A DNA stretch of 64,000 nucleotides from Enterobacter sp. CC120223-11 (GTDB lineage: Bacteria > Pseudomonadota > Gammaproteobacteria > Enterobacterales > Enterobacteriaceae). The stretch spans positions 186,001 through 250,000 of the forward strand of contig NZ_OBEF01000004.1 in assembly GCF_900215375.1 (NCBI RefSeq). The letters are read 5' to 3'. Positions 21,086-30,485 of this stretch are shown here, in pieces (the stretch's first letter is position 1; each line of letters starts with the position of its first letter). The position numbers and the translations under genes were made by a program. Under the pieces are notes generated by a model. That model saw only the letters and a list, made by a program, of their open reading frames with translations. It had not been told where the DNA came from and did not search any database.

Positions 21086-21661
21086 TCAATGCAGCCCCAG
21101 AAAATCGATAATCTGTGTGAAATGATCTTCAAAGCCGATAAAGGCATGATTTCCGCCCTCTTCGACCGTTTGTCGGCAGGCGGCGTAGTAGTCAACAGCC
21201 TGGCGGTAATCCAGCACTTCGTCGCCTGTCTGTTGCAGCAGCCAGAGCAGGTCCGGCGCTTCGAGCGGGTCGATTTGCATCACTTTCAGATCGTAAATAT
21301 GGCGAGACTCTAGCACATATTGCTCCCCGGTGTAGGGATTCTCATTATGGCCGAGATAACCTGCCAGCAGCTCGAACGGGCGCACCGCCGGGTTCACCAC
21401 CACCGCGGGCAGCATGAAGCATTGCGACAGCCAGGTGGCGTAATAACCGCCGAGAGACGATCCCACAATACCCAGCGGCGCGCCGCCGTGTTGCAGGACC
21501 AGTTTCTCCAGCAGCTCAGCGGCCTGAGCCGGAAATGCAGGTAGCTGCGGCACCACCATGTCAATATCAGGATGGTGTTCAGCAAGCCACGCTTTCATCG
21601 CCGTGGCCTTTGCAGACCGCGGCGAACTGTTGAACCCGTGGAGATAAAGAAGCGTAGACAT
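21086..21661 (-). CDS. yqiA: Esterase YqiA
   Basis: YqiA is a small cytoplasmic alpha/beta-hydrolase with esterase activity on short acyl and palmitoyl-CoA-type substrates. The start at 21661 gives 191 residues (193 in E. coli). The nucleophile elbow GSSLGGYYA is near residue 68, and HGFNSSP near residue 8 supplies the oxyanion hole. The start overlaps the cpdA stop by one base (TGATG), so translation is coupled. A longer frame upstream would run into cpdA and is not needed. Confidence 0.92.
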   Translation of the reverse strand: MSTLLYLHGFNSSPRSAKATAMKAWLAEHHPDIDMVVPQLPAFPAQAAELLEKLVLQHGGAPLGIVGSSLGGYYATWLSQCFMLPAVVVNPAVRPFELLAGYLGHNENPYTGEQYVLESRHIYDLKVMQIDPLEAPDLLWLLQQTGDEVLDYRQAVDYYAACRQTVEEGGNHAFIGFEDHFTQIIDFLGLH

Positions 21662-22488
21662 CAGTATCCTTCTGAAGCCGTGTCCGGGCGGAACTGCGTC
21701 CCGTCCAGGCGGCAAACTTCGGTGGTAAGCGTGCCATCGGCATGCAGTTCCAGCCAGCGCCAGCCTGGAGCAATGGTATCAAGAGTAAAATTGGCACTGT
21801 GTGGTTTGAACTGCACACAGGTCGAGGGCGTTGCCATCATCCGGCGACCGTTCCAGTCGACGTCCATCTCCTGATGAATATGGCCGCAAAGCAAATGCCG
21901 GACGCGTGGGAAACGCATAAGCACGCCATCAAGCGCACCAGAATTACGCAGGCTGTGCTGATCCAACCAGCTACACCCCGCCGGAAGCGGATGATGATGA
22001 AGTAGCAATAGCGTGTAACGTTCGGGGGATTCCAGCAGACGTTGCTCCAGCCATTCAAGCTGAAACTCGCTTAATTCACCGTGCGGCACGCCAAAAACCT
22101 GGCTGTCGAGCATCAGAATTTGCCAGTTCTCTCCGGCAAACACGCGTTTTGCCGGGGAGATGCCCGCATCATGCAATGCGCTGTACATAGCGGGTTGAAA
22201 ATCATGGTTGCCGGGCAACCAGACGCAGGGCGCGTCGAAGCCCGCGATGCCTTCTGCAAAATGCTGATAGGCCGCGGACGAATGATCCTGTGCTAAATCC
22301 CCAGTAGCGACAACGAGATCGCACTCACGCTTTGACGCGTGGATGGCTGCCAGTACCGCCTGATAACTTTCCCAGGTGTTCACGCCCAGCAGCGTTTCAT
22401 GTTTTTCAGCAAACAGGTGAGTATCAGTGATTTGTAAGACTCTCACCCCGGCCCCACCAGCCAGAGTGAGATTTAACAGGCTTTCCAA
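21661..22488 (-). CDS. cpdA: 3',5'-cyclic AMP phosphodiesterase CpdA
   Basis: CpdA hydrolyses cAMP to AMP and so lowers CRP-cAMP signalling. It is a cytoplasmic class III phosphodiesterase of 275 residues, the E. coli length. The two-metal site is spread over ITDTHLF (near residue 21), [20 protein letters not shown] and CGHIHQE. It lies between yqiB and yqiA in a compact minus-strand cluster, with overlap to yqiA. Confidence 0.96.
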   Translation of the reverse strand: MESLLNLTLAGGAGVRVLQITDTHLFAEKHETLLGVNTWESYQAVLAAIHASKRECDLVVATGDLAQDHSSAAYQHFAEGIAGFDAPCVWLPGNHDFQPAMYSALHDAGISPAKRVFAGENWQILMLDSQVFGVPHGELSEFQLEWLEQRLLESPERYTLLLLHHHPLPAGCSWLDQHSLRNSGALDGVLMRFPRVRHLLCGHIHQEMDVDWNGRRMMATPSTCVQFKPHSANFTLDTIAPGWRWLELHADGTLTTEVCRLDGTQFRPDTASEGY

Positions 22489-22512
22489 ATGGTGTCCTTA
22501 GGTTTCACGACG

Positions 22513-22935
22513 CTAACAAACCGGAATCGCCATCGCTCCATGTGCTAAACAGTACCTCAGCCAGTCGGCCAAAAACTGGTTAATTTGATGCTTTTCGTCG
22601 CGCTGATGCAACTTTTTATTTGGGTAATCATACCGTGCTTTAAAGCGAAAAATCTGCTGGCTTGAACACACTTCAGCCACCATCGCATCGTGGTAAAGGC
22701 GCACCGTCATTGACGGCAGGCTCCAGTAACTCACGGCGGGCACGGTCTGCTCAATTTCCACCAGAGTAGTGTAGCGGGTCGATTCGCTTATCGTTAACCG
22801 GTATTGCGCATTGGCCACCTGATAGCTCACCGTTTCGCCGGGCGCGTCCGTTTGGGGCAACAGCCGGCGCAGCTGGGCGAAGTTGGTTTCGCACAGGCGC
22901 ATCATTTCAGGGAAGTCAGGTGTATAGCGCTTCAT
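22513..22935 (-). CDS. yqiB: DUF1249 protein YqiB
   Basis: A 140-residue cytoplasmic protein of the DUF1249 family with no assigned biochemical role. It is almost identical in length and sequence to E. coli YqiB, including the start [15 protein letters not shown] and the segments [16 protein letters not shown] and [15 protein letters not shown]. The ATG at 22935 overlaps the nudF stop by 4 bases (ATGA), which supports this start over a longer frame. Its place between nudF and cpdA is conserved in enterobacteria. Confidence 0.93.
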   Translation of the reverse strand: MKRYTPDFPEMMRLCETNFAQLRRLLPQTDAPGETVSYQVANAQYRLTISESTRYTTLVEIEQTVPAVSYWSLPSMTVRLYHDAMVAEVCSSQQIFRFKARYDYPNKKLHQRDEKHQINQFLADWLRYCLAHGAMAIPVC

Positions 22936-23564
22936 TTTGTCCACTCGTCTCGTAATGCCTGATAGTGCAACTGCAGCCATTGCAGGGCGATGACAGAGGC
23001 TGCGTTATCGATTATTCCCTCTTCTACCCATTGGTAAGCCTGCTCCCTGCTGACCACATGAACCCGAATGTCTTCGTTCTCATCTGCCAGACCGTGAATG
23101 CCTTGCGCGGTCGTGGCGTCCACTTCGCCAACCAGAATTGTTAGACGCTCGCTGGTGCCGCCCGGGCTTGCCAGGTAGCTTAGCATTTTCTTAACCCGTC
23201 CCACCTCCAGACCGGCCTCTTCCTCCGCTTCACGGCGGGCCACGTCTTCAGGCGTTTCGCCCTCTTCTATCATCCCGGCAACCATTTCCAGCAGCCACGG
23301 GCTTTCACTGGTTTCGTAAGCCGGGATGCGAATCTGCTCCACCAGCACGACTTCATCACGCACTGGGTCAAAGGGTAGCAAGACTGCGGCATGCCCGCGC
23401 TCAAAAATTTCACGACGCACCTCGCCGCTCATTTCACCGTTGAATAACCGGTGACGAAAGCGCCACAACTCCAGCGAAAAAAAACCGCTGTAAAGCGTTT
23501 CACGTGCAATAATTTCTACATCATTTTTGCCGAAGGTTACGGCAGAGTGTTTTTCCTGGGTCAT
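22932..23564 (-). CDS. nudF: ADP-ribose pyrophosphatase NudF
   Basis: NudF hydrolyses ADP-ribose to AMP and ribose-5-phosphate. The 210-residue cytoplasmic protein carries a full Nudix box, [20 protein letters not shown], followed by AGL, near residues 96-118. The [11 protein letters not shown] segment near residue 133 is typical of the ADP-ribose subgroup. The start at 23564 fits the E. coli length (209); the longer frame has no family support. It is divergent from tolC. Confidence 0.95.
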   Translation of the reverse strand: MTQEKHSAVTFGKNDVEIIARETLYSGFFSLELWRFRHRLFNGEMSGEVRREIFERGHAAVLLPFDPVRDEVVLVEQIRIPAYETSESPWLLEMVAGMIEEGETPEDVARREAEEEAGLEVGRVKKMLSYLASPGGTSERLTILVGEVDATTAQGIHGLADENEDIRVHVVSREQAYQWVEEGIIDNAASVIALQWLQLHYQALRDEWTK

Positions 23565-23668
23565 CTTCAGTGTCCTGGTAGTCAAAGTGATGTCGAAATT
23601 GAGGATTTCACCCCTCATTGGCTATTGTTTTACTTTTGCTGTGGTAGATTGGTGCAAATTAACGCCAG

Positions 23669-23714
23669 AAGGCACGATACGCCAACTTTTTACGCGGGCG
23701 GACTCTGGTACAAT
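23669..23714 (+). promoter_or_regulatory. Mar/Sox/Rob-type promoter of tolC
   Basis: AAGGCACGATACGCCAACT (23669-23687) fits the marbox pattern with GCAC and GCCAA in place. A TACAAT -10 element follows at 23709-23714, 21 bases downstream, the same spacing as at mdaB. No good -35 hexamer is present, as expected for an activator-dependent promoter. Confidence 0.65.
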
Positions 23715-23769
23715 CGACGAATCTTTTTGAATTAGATCAGCGCTAAATGCTTCACAACAAGGAATGCAA

Positions 23770-25245
23770 ATGAAGAAATTGCTCCCCATCCTTATCGGCT
23801 TGAGCCTGACGGGCTTCAGCGCACTGAGCCATGCGGAAAACCTGCTGCAGGTTTATCAGCAGGCACGTTTGAGCAACCCGGACCTGCGTAAGTCCGCGGC
23901 CGATCGTGATGCTGCATTCGAAAAAATTAACGAAGCACGCAGCCCGTTACTGCCGCAGCTCGGTTTAGGTGCAGATTATACCTACACCAACGGCTATAAA
24001 GATCAAAACGGTATCAATTCTAATGCCACCAGCGCCGCGTTAACCCTGACGCAAACCATTTTCGATATGTCTAAATGGCGTGCGCTGACGCTGCAGGAAA
24101 AATCTGCGGGCATTCAGGACGTCACTTATCAGACCGATCAGCAAACGCTGATCCTGAACACCGCCACCGCCTACTTTGGCGTGCTGAGCGCGATCGATTC
24201 GCTCTCCTACACCGAAGCGCAGAAACAGGCAATTTACCGCCAGTTAGATCAGACCACCCAACGTTTCAACGTGGGCCTGGTTGCTATCACTGACGTACAG
24301 AACGCCCGTTCACAGTACGACACCGTGCTGGCTAACGAAGTCACCGCGCGTAACGACCTCGACAACGCGGTTGAGCAGCTGCGTCAGGTCACCGGTAACT
24401 ACTACCCTGAACTGGCTTCCGTGAACGTTGAAAGCCTGAAGACGGACAAACCACAGGCAGTGAACGCGCTGCTGAAAGAAGCGGAAAATCGCAACCTGGC
24501 GTTGTTGCAGGCTCGTCTGAGCCAGGACCTGGCGCGTGAGCAAATTCGCTACGCGGAAACCGGCCACATGCCAACCGTGGGTCTGACTGCGTCTACGGGC
24601 GTAACGGATACTAAATATAACGGTAGCAACGCCACCAGCAGCCAGTATACCGATCGCAACATCGGTCAGAATCAGATTGGCCTGAACTTCAGCCTGCCTC
24701 TGTACAGCGGTGGCTCGGTCACTTCTCAGGTGAAACAGGCGCAGTACAACTTTGTGGGCGCCAGCGAGCAGCTGGAAAGCGCGCACCGCAGCGTGGTACA
24801 GAACGTCCGTTCCTCTTTCAACAACGTGAACGCCTCCATCAGCAGCATTAATGCCTACAAACAGGCCGTTGTTTCTGCGCAAAGCTCATTAGACGCTATG
24901 GAAGCCGGTTATCAGGTTGGTACCCGCACCATCGTCGACGTGCTGGATGCCACCTCCACGCTGTATCAGGCAAAACAGAGCCTCTCCAGCGCGCGTTACA
25001 ACTACCTGATTAACCAGCTGAACATTAAATCAGCTCTGGGTACGCTGAACGAAAACGACCTGATGGCGCTGAACAATACGCTGGGTAAAGCCGTTTCCAC
25101 CTCTCCGGAAACCGTTGCACCTGAGAATGCTAAGCAGGACGCCAACGCAGATGGTTACAACGGTAACGGTGCAGCAGCACCTGCCGCTCAGCCTGCTGCA
25201 CAGCGCACGACCAGCAGCACTGGTTCTAACCCGTTCAAAAACTGA
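23770..25245 (+). CDS. tolC: Outer membrane efflux channel TolC
   Basis: TolC is the trimeric outer-membrane tunnel used by AcrAB and other drug pumps and by type I secretion. The 491-residue protein begins with a signal peptide cut after SHA, then has two outer membrane factor repeats of coiled-coil and beta-barrel strands (repeat starts near residues 22 and 235). Of two ATGs 6 bases apart, the second fits the AAGGA ribosome site and the family start MKKLLPILIGL. It leads tolC-ygiB-ygiC. Confidence 0.96.
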   Translation: MKKLLPILIGLSLTGFSALSHAENLLQVYQQARLSNPDLRKSAADRDAAFEKINEARSPLLPQLGLGADYTYTNGYKDQNGINSNATSAALTLTQTIFDMSKWRALTLQEKSAGIQDVTYQTDQQTLILNTATAYFGVLSAIDSLSYTEAQKQAIYRQLDQTTQRFNVGLVAITDVQNARSQYDTVLANEVTARNDLDNAVEQLRQVTGNYYPELASVNVESLKTDKPQAVNALLKEAENRNLALLQARLSQDLAREQIRYAETGHMPTVGLTASTGVTDTKYNGSNATSSQYTDRNIGQNQIGLNFSLPLYSGGSVTSQVKQAQYNFVGASEQLESAHRSVVQNVRSSFNNVNASISSINAYKQAVVSAQSSLDAMEAGYQVGTRTIVDVLDATSTLYQAKQSLSSARYNYLINQLNIKSALGTLNENDLMALNNTLGKAVSTSPETVAPENAKQDANADGYNGNGAAAPAAQPAAQRTTSSTGSNPFKN

Positions 25246-25254
25246 TTCGGGCTA

Positions 25255-25278
25255 CCCCGGCGGCGCCGTTCGCCGGGG
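25255..25278 (+). terminator. Hairpin after tolC
   Basis: CCCCGGCG and CGCCGGGG form an 8-bp GC stem with an 8-base loop, 9 bases after the tolC stop. The tail is only moderately T-rich (TTCATTCACTTT), so some read-through into ygiB is likely. Confidence 0.55.
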
Positions 25279-25416
25279 TTCATTCACTTTCTCTGTTCCC
25301 CCGCAAAAATAAACGTAAGGCAACGTAAAGATCCGCGTCGCTCGCCCCTCATCGCTTCAATTTCAACCACTCATCCACTATCCTGAGCGCTACCACTGGG
25401 TCCAGGATGAAAGACA

Positions 25417-26082
25417 ATGAAACGGACAAAAACAATTAATCACGCCTCGTTCCGTAAGAACTGGGGCGCACGCCATCTGACGCCGGTTGCGCTGGCGATC
25501 ACCGCAGTCTTTATGCTTGCAGGCTGTGAAAAAACAGACGAAACGGTGTCGATGTATCAGAACGCCGATGACTGCTCGAGCGCGAACCCAGGCAAAAGCG
25601 CCGAATGTACCGCCTCCTACAATAACGCCCTGAAAGAAGCCGAGCGCACCGCGCCGAAATACGCCAGCCGTGAAGACTGCGTGGCAGAATTCGGTGAAGG
25701 CCAGTGTCAGCAAACGCCAGCACAGGCAGGCATGGCGCCGGAGAACCAGGCGCAGGCTCAGCAGAGCGGCGGCAGCTTCTGGATGCCGCTGATGGCGGGT
25801 TACATGATGGGCCGCATGATGAGCGGTGGTATGCAGCAACAGCCGCTGTTCAGCTCGAAAAACCCGGCAAGTCCTGCGTATGGTCAATACACCGACGCTG
25901 GCGGGAAAAGCTACGGCGCAGCACAGTCCGGACGTACCGCGAACGTGCCGAAAACCGCCATGGCACCGAAACCCGCCACCACCAGCACAGTGACACGCGG
26001 CGGCTTCGGTGAGTCCGTCGCCAAGCAGTCCACCATGTCTCGCAGCTCCGCAGGCACCTCCACCCGTTCAATGGGCGGCTGA
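25417..26082 (+). CDS. ygiB: DUF1190 lipoprotein-like protein YgiB
   Basis: A 221-residue DUF1190 protein of unknown function. After a basic start there is a hydrophobic segment ending in FMLAGC (Cys at residue 32), which looks like a lipoprotein cleavage site. Paired cysteines (DDCSS, AECTA, EDCVAE, GQCQQ) follow. A Met/Gly-rich patch ([17 protein letters not shown]) lies near residue 127 and the C-terminus is Ser/Thr-rich. It precedes ygiC by 5 bases; the two behave as a unit downstream of tolC. Confidence 0.92.
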   Translation: MKRTKTINHASFRKNWGARHLTPVALAITAVFMLAGCEKTDETVSMYQNADDCSSANPGKSAECTASYNNALKEAERTAPKYASREDCVAEFGEGQCQQTPAQAGMAPENQAQAQQSGGSFWMPLMAGYMMGRMMSGGMQQQPLFSSKNPASPAYGQYTDAGGKSYGAAQSGRTANVPKTAMAPKPATTSTVTRGGFGESVAKQSTMSRSSAGTSTRSMGG

Positions 26083-26087
26083 TCGCC

Positions 26088-27248
26088 ATGGAAAGAGTCA
26101 GTATTGTCGAGCGCCCGGACTGGCGCGAAAAGGCCACCGAGTATGGCTTCAACTTTCACACCATGTACGGCGAGCCCTACTGGTGTGAGGACGCCTATTA
26201 CCAGCTGACGCTGGAGCAGGTTGAAAAGCTGGAAGACGTCACCGCTGAGCTGCATCAGATGTGCCTGAAGGTTGTGGAACGCGTAGTCGGCAGCGATGAG
26301 CTGCTGGCAAAATTCCGCATTCCAAAACACACCTGGAGCTTCGTGCGCCAGTCCTGGCAGACGCAGCAGCCGTCGCTCTACTCCCGCCTCGATCTGGCAT
26401 GGGACGGCAAAGGCGAACCTAAGCTTCTGGAAAATAATGCAGACACGCCAACCTCTCTGTACGAAGCGGCCTTCTTCCAGTGGATTTGGCTGGAAGATCA
26501 GCAGAATGCCGGGAAGCTGCCCGAAGGCAGCGATCAGTTCAACAGCCTGCAGGAAAAGCTGATTGAACGCTTTGCTGAGCTGCGCGAGCAGCACGGTTTC
26601 AATCTGCTGCACTTCGCCTGCTGTCGCGACACTGTCGAAGATCGCGGCACGGTGCAGTACTTACAGGACTGCGCCAATGAAGCGGGCGTCGCCAGCGAAT
26701 TTCTTTATATCGAAGATATCGGCCTCGGCGAGAAAGGTCAGTTCACCGACCTGCAGGATCAGGTTATCAGCAACCTGTTCAAGCTCTATCCGTGGGAGTA
26801 CATGCTGCGGGAGATATTCTCCACCAAGCTCGAAGACGCTGGCGTGCGCTGGCTGGAGCCTGCCTGGAAAAGCATTATCTCCAATAAAGCGCTGCTGCCG
26901 ATGCTGTGGGAAATGTTCCCGGATCACCCGAACCTGCTGCCCGCCTATTTCGCTGAAGACAACTACCCGGAAATGGCGAAGTACGTGAAGAAACCGATCT
27001 TCTCCCGTGAAGGCGCCAACGTCTCGATCGTGGAAAATGGCAAAGTGCTGGAAGCCGTTGAAGGGCCGTACGGCGAAGAAGGCATGATCGTCCAGCAGTT
27101 CTGCGAGCTACCAAAGTTTGGCGACAGCTACACGCTGATTGGCAGCTGGCTTATCAACGACCAGCCCGCCGGGATCGGCATTCGTGAAGATCGGGCGCTG
27201 ATCACTCAGGATCTGTCACGCTTCTATCCGCATATTTTCGTGGAGTAA
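26088..27248 (+). CDS. ygiC: Glutathionylspermidine synthase-like ATP-grasp protein YgiC
   Basis: The 386 residues correspond to the ATP-grasp ligase half of glutathionylspermidine synthase (Gss), without the amidase half. E. coli YgiC has the fold, but ligase activity on glutathione and spermidine has not been shown, so the substrate is open. Family segments include [33 protein letters not shown] and [14 protein letters not shown], which form the nucleotide and metal site. It lies 5 bases after ygiB, in the tolC-ygiB-ygiC group. Confidence 0.92.
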   Translation: MERVSIVERPDWREKATEYGFNFHTMYGEPYWCEDAYYQLTLEQVEKLEDVTAELHQMCLKVVERVVGSDELLAKFRIPKHTWSFVRQSWQTQQPSLYSRLDLAWDGKGEPKLLENNADTPTSLYEAAFFQWIWLEDQQNAGKLPEGSDQFNSLQEKLIERFAELREQHGFNLLHFACCRDTVEDRGTVQYLQDCANEAGVASEFLYIEDIGLGEKGQFTDLQDQVISNLFKLYPWEYMLREIFSTKLEDAGVRWLEPAWKSIISNKALLPMLWEMFPDHPNLLPAYFAEDNYPEMAKYVKKPIFSREGANVSIVENGKVLEAVEGPYGEEGMIVQQFCELPKFGDSYTLIGSWLINDQPAGIGIREDRALITQDLSRFYPHIFVE

Positions 27249-27265
27249 TTCTCTGCGGTCTGCAG

Positions 27266-27286
27266 CCCTCTCCCACAGGGAGAGGG
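27266..27286. repeat. CCCTCTCCC/GGGAGAGGG hairpin between ygiC and ygiD
   Basis: A perfect 9-bp stem with a 3-base loop, the same repeat core as at 3805-3825. It stands just before the bidirectional terminator of this gap. Confidence 0.7.
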
Positions 27287-27297
27287 AGAAAACAGTA

Positions 27298-27323
27298 AAA
27301 ACGGCAACCGAAGTTGCCGTTTT
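27298..27323. terminator. Bidirectional terminator between ygiC and ygiD
   Basis: AAAACGGCAA and TTGCCGTTTT form a 10-bp stem with a 6-base loop, symmetric in its A and T tails. It serves ygiC on the plus strand and ygiD on the minus strand. Confidence 0.85.
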
Positions 27324-27326
27324 GCT

Positions 27327-28118
27327 TTAACTTCCAATCTGAACCGACAGCATACTCAGGCTGCCCATCTCGATGCCATCTGTCACAACGCTGACAGGCT
27401 CCTGCCCGTCCCATGCACCCAGCACGTACAGCAGCGGCAAATAGTGATCCGCCGTAGGGTTCGACAGCGAGCCACCTTCGTGGTCGAGGTAGTTCACCAG
27501 CGGATGCTCTTCCGTTGGCCCCTGCCAGGTCAGGTTATCTTTCACAAATTCATTGAACGATGTCGCCCACGGGTATGGTGTGTTTTCACCGTGCCAGCGC
27601 GCAGTGCGCAGGTTATGCACCACGTTGCCGCTCGCCACCAGCATGATGCCTTCCTCACGCAAAGCCGCAAGCTTGCGCCCCATCTCCATATGCCAGGCAG
27701 GAGGTTTGGTGCTGTCGATACTCAGCTGCACCATTGGGATGTCCGCATTCGGGTACATCTTAATAAGCACGCCCCATGAGCCATGGTCAAAGCCCCAGGC
27801 TTCTTTGTCGAGCGCAACAGGTACCGGTGCCAACAGCTCAACCAGACGCTGAGCCAGCTCCGGCGAACCTGGTGCCGGGTAGTGCGTGTCGTACAGCGCC
27901 TGTGGGAACCCACCGAAATCATGAATGGTTTTCGGGGCTTCCATCGCCGTTACGCCCGTTCCGCGCGTAAACCAGTGCGCAGAAATCGCGACAATCGCTT
28001 TCGGACGCGGCAACGTTTCACCGAGTTGCTGCCAGGCACGCGTATACACGTTATCCTCCAGCACGTTCATCGGGCTACCGTGACCTAAAAACAGTGCTGG
28101 CATACGGGAAGAAGACAT
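27327..28118 (-). CDS. ygiD: 4,5-DOPA extradiol dioxygenase YgiD
   Basis: YgiD belongs to the LigB-type extradiol dioxygenases and, in E. coli, cleaves L-DOPA at the 4,5 position; the natural substrate is unknown. The 263 residues hold the metal-ligand motifs LGHGSP (residue 13), SAHWFTRG (near 47), FDHGSWG (near 111) and NVVHNLR (near 168). The C-terminus ADHYLPLLYVLGAWDG matches the family. It is divergent from zupT. Confidence 0.93.
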   Translation of the reverse strand: MSSSRMPALFLGHGSPMNVLEDNVYTRAWQQLGETLPRPKAIVAISAHWFTRGTGVTAMEAPKTIHDFGGFPQALYDTHYPAPGSPELAQRLVELLAPVPVALDKEAWGFDHGSWGVLIKMYPNADIPMVQLSIDSTKPPAWHMEMGRKLAALREEGIMLVASGNVVHNLRTARWHGENTPYPWATSFNEFVKDNLTWQGPTEEHPLVNYLDHEGGSLSNPTADHYLPLLYVLGAWDGQEPVSVVTDGIEMGSLSMLSVQIGS

Positions 28119-28242
28119 GATGATATCCTTACAAGAACAGTCGGATTGATGGCTCTACATTACGCGGTTTTGAGTGCGGATGAACTCAGATAACGGTGAT
28201 GGAGATCATCAGGAAATTTGAATGTAAGGACACGTAAAAGCG

Positions 28243-28271
28243 CCCTCTCCCTCTCGCTTTTGGGGAAAGGG
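28243..28271. repeat. Degenerate copy of the CCCTCTCCC hairpin
   Basis: CCCTCTCCC and, after a loop, GGGGAAAGGG form an imperfect version of the hairpin at 3805 and 27266, upstream of zupT. Confidence 0.5.
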
Positions 28272-28284
28272 ATCTTTACTATAA

Positions 28285-28301
28285 ATGATAATCATTATCA
28301 T
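28285..28301 (+). promoter_or_regulatory. Palindromic Fur box at the zupT start
   Basis: ATGATAAT-C-ATTATCAT is a perfect palindrome containing the 7-1-7 Fur core TGATAATCATTATCA with no mismatch. It lies just before the AAAGGAG ribosome site of zupT and next to a TATAAA-like -10, so a bound repressor would block transcription start. Confidence 0.8.
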
Positions 28302-28313
28302 AAAGGAGTTTCC

Positions 28314-29087
28314 ATGTCGGTACCGTTGATTCTGACCTTGCTCGCCGGTGGGGCCACCTTCATTGGGGCTTTGCTCGGCGTTATCGGCCAGAAACCCTCC
28401 AATCGCGTGCTCGCTTTTTCCCTCGGCTTTGCCGCCGGGATTATGCTGCTGATTTCCCTGATGGAAATGCTGCCCGCCGCGCTCGGCACTGAAGGGATGT
28501 CGCCGGTGCTGGGCTACGGTATGTTTGTCGTCGGGCTGCTCGGCTACTTTGCGCTGGATCGTATGCTGCCCCATGCCCATCCGCAGGATTTAATGCAGGG
28601 CGACAAGGCCGTGATGCCGCGTAACCTGCGCCGGACGGCAATCCTGCTGACGCTCGGCATCAGCCTGCATAACTTCCCGGAAGGCGTGGCAACCTACGTC
28701 ACCGCCAGCAGCAATCTGGAACTCGGCTTTGGAATTGCGCTGGCCGTCGCGCTGCATAACATTCCGGAGGGGCTCGCCGTCGCCGGGCCGGTGTATGCCG
28801 CAACAGGCTCAAAACGCAAAGCCGTTTTCTGGGCAGGGATTTCAGGGATGGCCGAAATTCTCGGCGGAGTGCTGGCCTGGCTGATACTGGGCTCGCTGGT
28901 GTCGCCGGTTGTAATGGCGGCCATCATGGCCGCAGTGGCAGGGATTATGGTGGCGCTGTCGGTCGATGAGCTGATGCCTCTCGCCAAAGAGATCGACCCG
29001 CATAACAACCCGAGCTACGGCGTGCTGTGCGGCATGTCGGTGATGGGGCTAAGTCTGGTGCTGTTACAGTCGATGGATTTCGCATAG
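28314..29087 (+). CDS. zupT: Zinc/iron transporter ZupT (ZIP family)
   Basis: ZupT is an inner-membrane ZIP transporter bringing in Zn, Fe(II), Mn and Co. The start at 28314 has a strong ribosome site (AAAGGAG) and gives 257 residues, the E. coli length. Eight membrane helices are visible; the metal path residues lie in SLHNFPEG (helix 4) and LHNIPEG (helix 5), with further charge in [10 protein letters not shown]. The perfect Fur box directly upstream suggests that iron represses it here. Confidence 0.95.
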   Translation: MSVPLILTLLAGGATFIGALLGVIGQKPSNRVLAFSLGFAAGIMLLISLMEMLPAALGTEGMSPVLGYGMFVVGLLGYFALDRMLPHAHPQDLMQGDKAVMPRNLRRTAILLTLGISLHNFPEGVATYVTASSNLELGFGIALAVALHNIPEGLAVAGPVYAATGSKRKAVFWAGISGMAEILGGVLAWLILGSLVSPVVMAAIMAAVAGIMVALSVDELMPLAKEIDPHNNPSYGVLCGMSVMGLSLVLLQSMDFA

Positions 29088-29090
29088 CAA

Positions 29091-29113
29091 AACGCCGGGA
29101 TTATCCCGGCGTT
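29091..29113 (+). terminator. Terminator after zupT
   Basis: AACGCCGGG and CCCGGCGTT pair around a 5-base loop, followed by CTTCTTTTC, 4 bases after the zupT stop. Confidence 0.8.
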
Positions 29114-29136
29114 CTTCTTTTCAGCCTCAGGCTGAA

Positions 29137-29790
29137 TCAGCTGGCCTTACGCTCATGCTTTTGGCGATATTCCACCAGATCTTCGATGGTCACTACCGGC
29201 ATGTTGTGCTCCGCTGCAAACTTGATGCACTCTGGCGCGCGCGCCATAGTGCCGTCGTCGTTGGTCAGTTCACAAAGCACGCCCGCTGGCTTGAAGCCTG
29301 CCAGAGTCACTAAATCGAGAGTCGCTTCGGTATGACCGCCGCGAGTCAGCACGCCGCCCGCCTGCGCACGCAGAGGGAAAACGTGGCCCGGACGATGCAG
29401 ATCGGCAGGTTTTGCGCCATCAGCGATGGCAGCGCGAACGGTGGTGATGCGGTCAGCCGCAGAAACACCGGTAGTCACGCCGTGCGCGGCTTCGATGGTC
29501 ACGGTAAAACCAGTGCCGAAGGCGCTGGTGTTGTTGTCCACCATCATCGGCAGGTCGAGCTGCTTGCGGCGCTCTTCGTTGATGCACAGGCACACAATGC
29601 CGCTGCCGTGGCGAATGGTCAGCGCCATCTGCTCAACGGTCATGGTTTCGGCGGCAAAGATCATGTCGCCTTCGTTTTCACGGTTTTCATCGTCGAGCAC
29701 CATCACGCCGCGGCCTTCGCGCAGCGCGGCTAACGCGTGTTCCACACGTTCAAAAGCGGTACCAAAAGAGGAAAGTAGCGTCTGATTCAT
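29137..29790 (-). CDS. ribB: 3,4-dihydroxy-2-butanone-4-phosphate synthase RibB
   Basis: RibB makes the four-carbon precursor of riboflavin from ribulose 5-phosphate. The start at 29790 gives 217 residues, as in E. coli. The acidic active-site loop is [11 protein letters not shown] near residue 33; the segment [20 protein letters not shown] near 136 and GHTEA complete the site. An FMN riboswitch lies upstream, so expression falls when FMN is plentiful. It is divergent from ubiK. Confidence 0.97.
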   Translation of the reverse strand: MNQTLLSSFGTAFERVEHALAALREGRGVMVLDDENRENEGDMIFAAETMTVEQMALTIRHGSGIVCLCINEERRKQLDLPMMVDNNTSAFGTGFTVTIEAAHGVTTGVSAADRITTVRAAIADGAKPADLHRPGHVFPLRAQAGGVLTRGGHTEATLDLVTLAGFKPAGVLCELTNDDGTMARAPECIKFAAEHNMPVVTIEDLVEYRQKHERKAS

Positions 29791-29892
29791 GGTAAAAGAC
29801 CTCATTAATATTATGGTTACCAGAATCAGGGCAGTCTTAGGAGCGCCGCTTGTGCGGCAAAAAAATAACGTGAGCGGGCCGAGCCCGTAGAT

Positions 29893-30038
29893 CGTTACTC
29901 TCTCCCATCCGGACTCTAACCGTCGGCCCCGGAATTACACCGGATCTGCTGACCTTCAGACTGACGCCTGAAGCGCTCGCGGGCTTTCAACATGCGTTGA
30001 TTTACCGCCGGTGGGGAATTTCGCCCCGCCCTGAGAAT
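29893..30038 (-). ncRNA. FMN riboswitch (RFN element) of ribB
   Basis: On the minus strand the leader shows the conserved RFN segments in order: TTCTCAGGGCGGGGCGAAAT, CCCCACCGGCGGT, the GCCCGCGAGCG and GTCAGCAGATC segments, GGTGTAATTCCGGGGCCGACG, written here in parts, and the 3' closing GGATGGGAGAGAGTAA. It binds FMN and shuts down ribB. The stretch 29791-29892 between the aptamer and the gene is the expression platform, with a small GCCGC/GCGGC hairpin and a run of seven T. The same leader gives the SroG RNA in E. coli. Confidence 0.95.
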
Positions 30039-30164
30039 AAGCGTGATTACTATAGCGCTAATGATATAAGGCGGCAATGCATAAGCTTCAAACATTTCTG
30101 GTTTATAGCCAGGGCTATAGGCACTACAATAATCTGCAAAACCGACCAGATCAGGGAAACCATC

Positions 30165-30443
30165 ATGATTGATCCGAAGAAAATTGAACAGATTGCCCGC
30201 CAGGTTCACGAGTCCATGCCAAAAGGCCTGCGTGATTTTGGTGATGACGTTGAGAAGAAAATTCGTCAGGTGCTGCAGTCTCAGCTGACCCGTCTGGATC
30301 TGGTGAGCCGTGAAGAGTTTGATGTGCAAACGCAGGTGCTGCTGCGCACGCGTGAGAAGCTCGCTCTGCTGGAGCAGCGCATCAGCGATCTGGAAAGCCG
30401 CTCAGCCATTCCGGCCATTCCGCCGGTCGACGAGCAGCCATAA
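30165..30443 (+). CDS. ubiK: Ubiquinone biosynthesis accessory factor UbiK (YqiC)
   Basis: UbiK is a small coiled-coil protein that binds UbiJ and helps the aerobic ubiquinone (Ubi) complex and its lipid intermediates. The start at 30165 gives 92 residues (96 in E. coli). An amphipathic N-terminal helix ([19 protein letters not shown]) may contact lipid, and the C-terminal coiled coil is [20 protein letters not shown]. It ends just before a bidirectional terminator shared with hldE. Confidence 0.94.
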   Translation: MIDPKKIEQIARQVHESMPKGLRDFGDDVEKKIRQVLQSQLTRLDLVSREEFDVQTQVLLRTREKLALLEQRISDLESRSAIPAIPPVDEQP

Positions 30444-30446
30444 AAA

Positions 30447-30466
30447 AACGGGCCAGCTGGCCCGTT
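30447..30466. terminator. Bidirectional terminator between ubiK and hldE
   Basis: AACGGGCC-AGCT-GGCCCGTT is a perfect palindrome flanked by seven A on the left and six T on the right. It ends ubiK (plus) and hldE (minus). Confidence 0.9.
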
Positions 30467-30485
30467 TTTTACATCCACAGCACTC

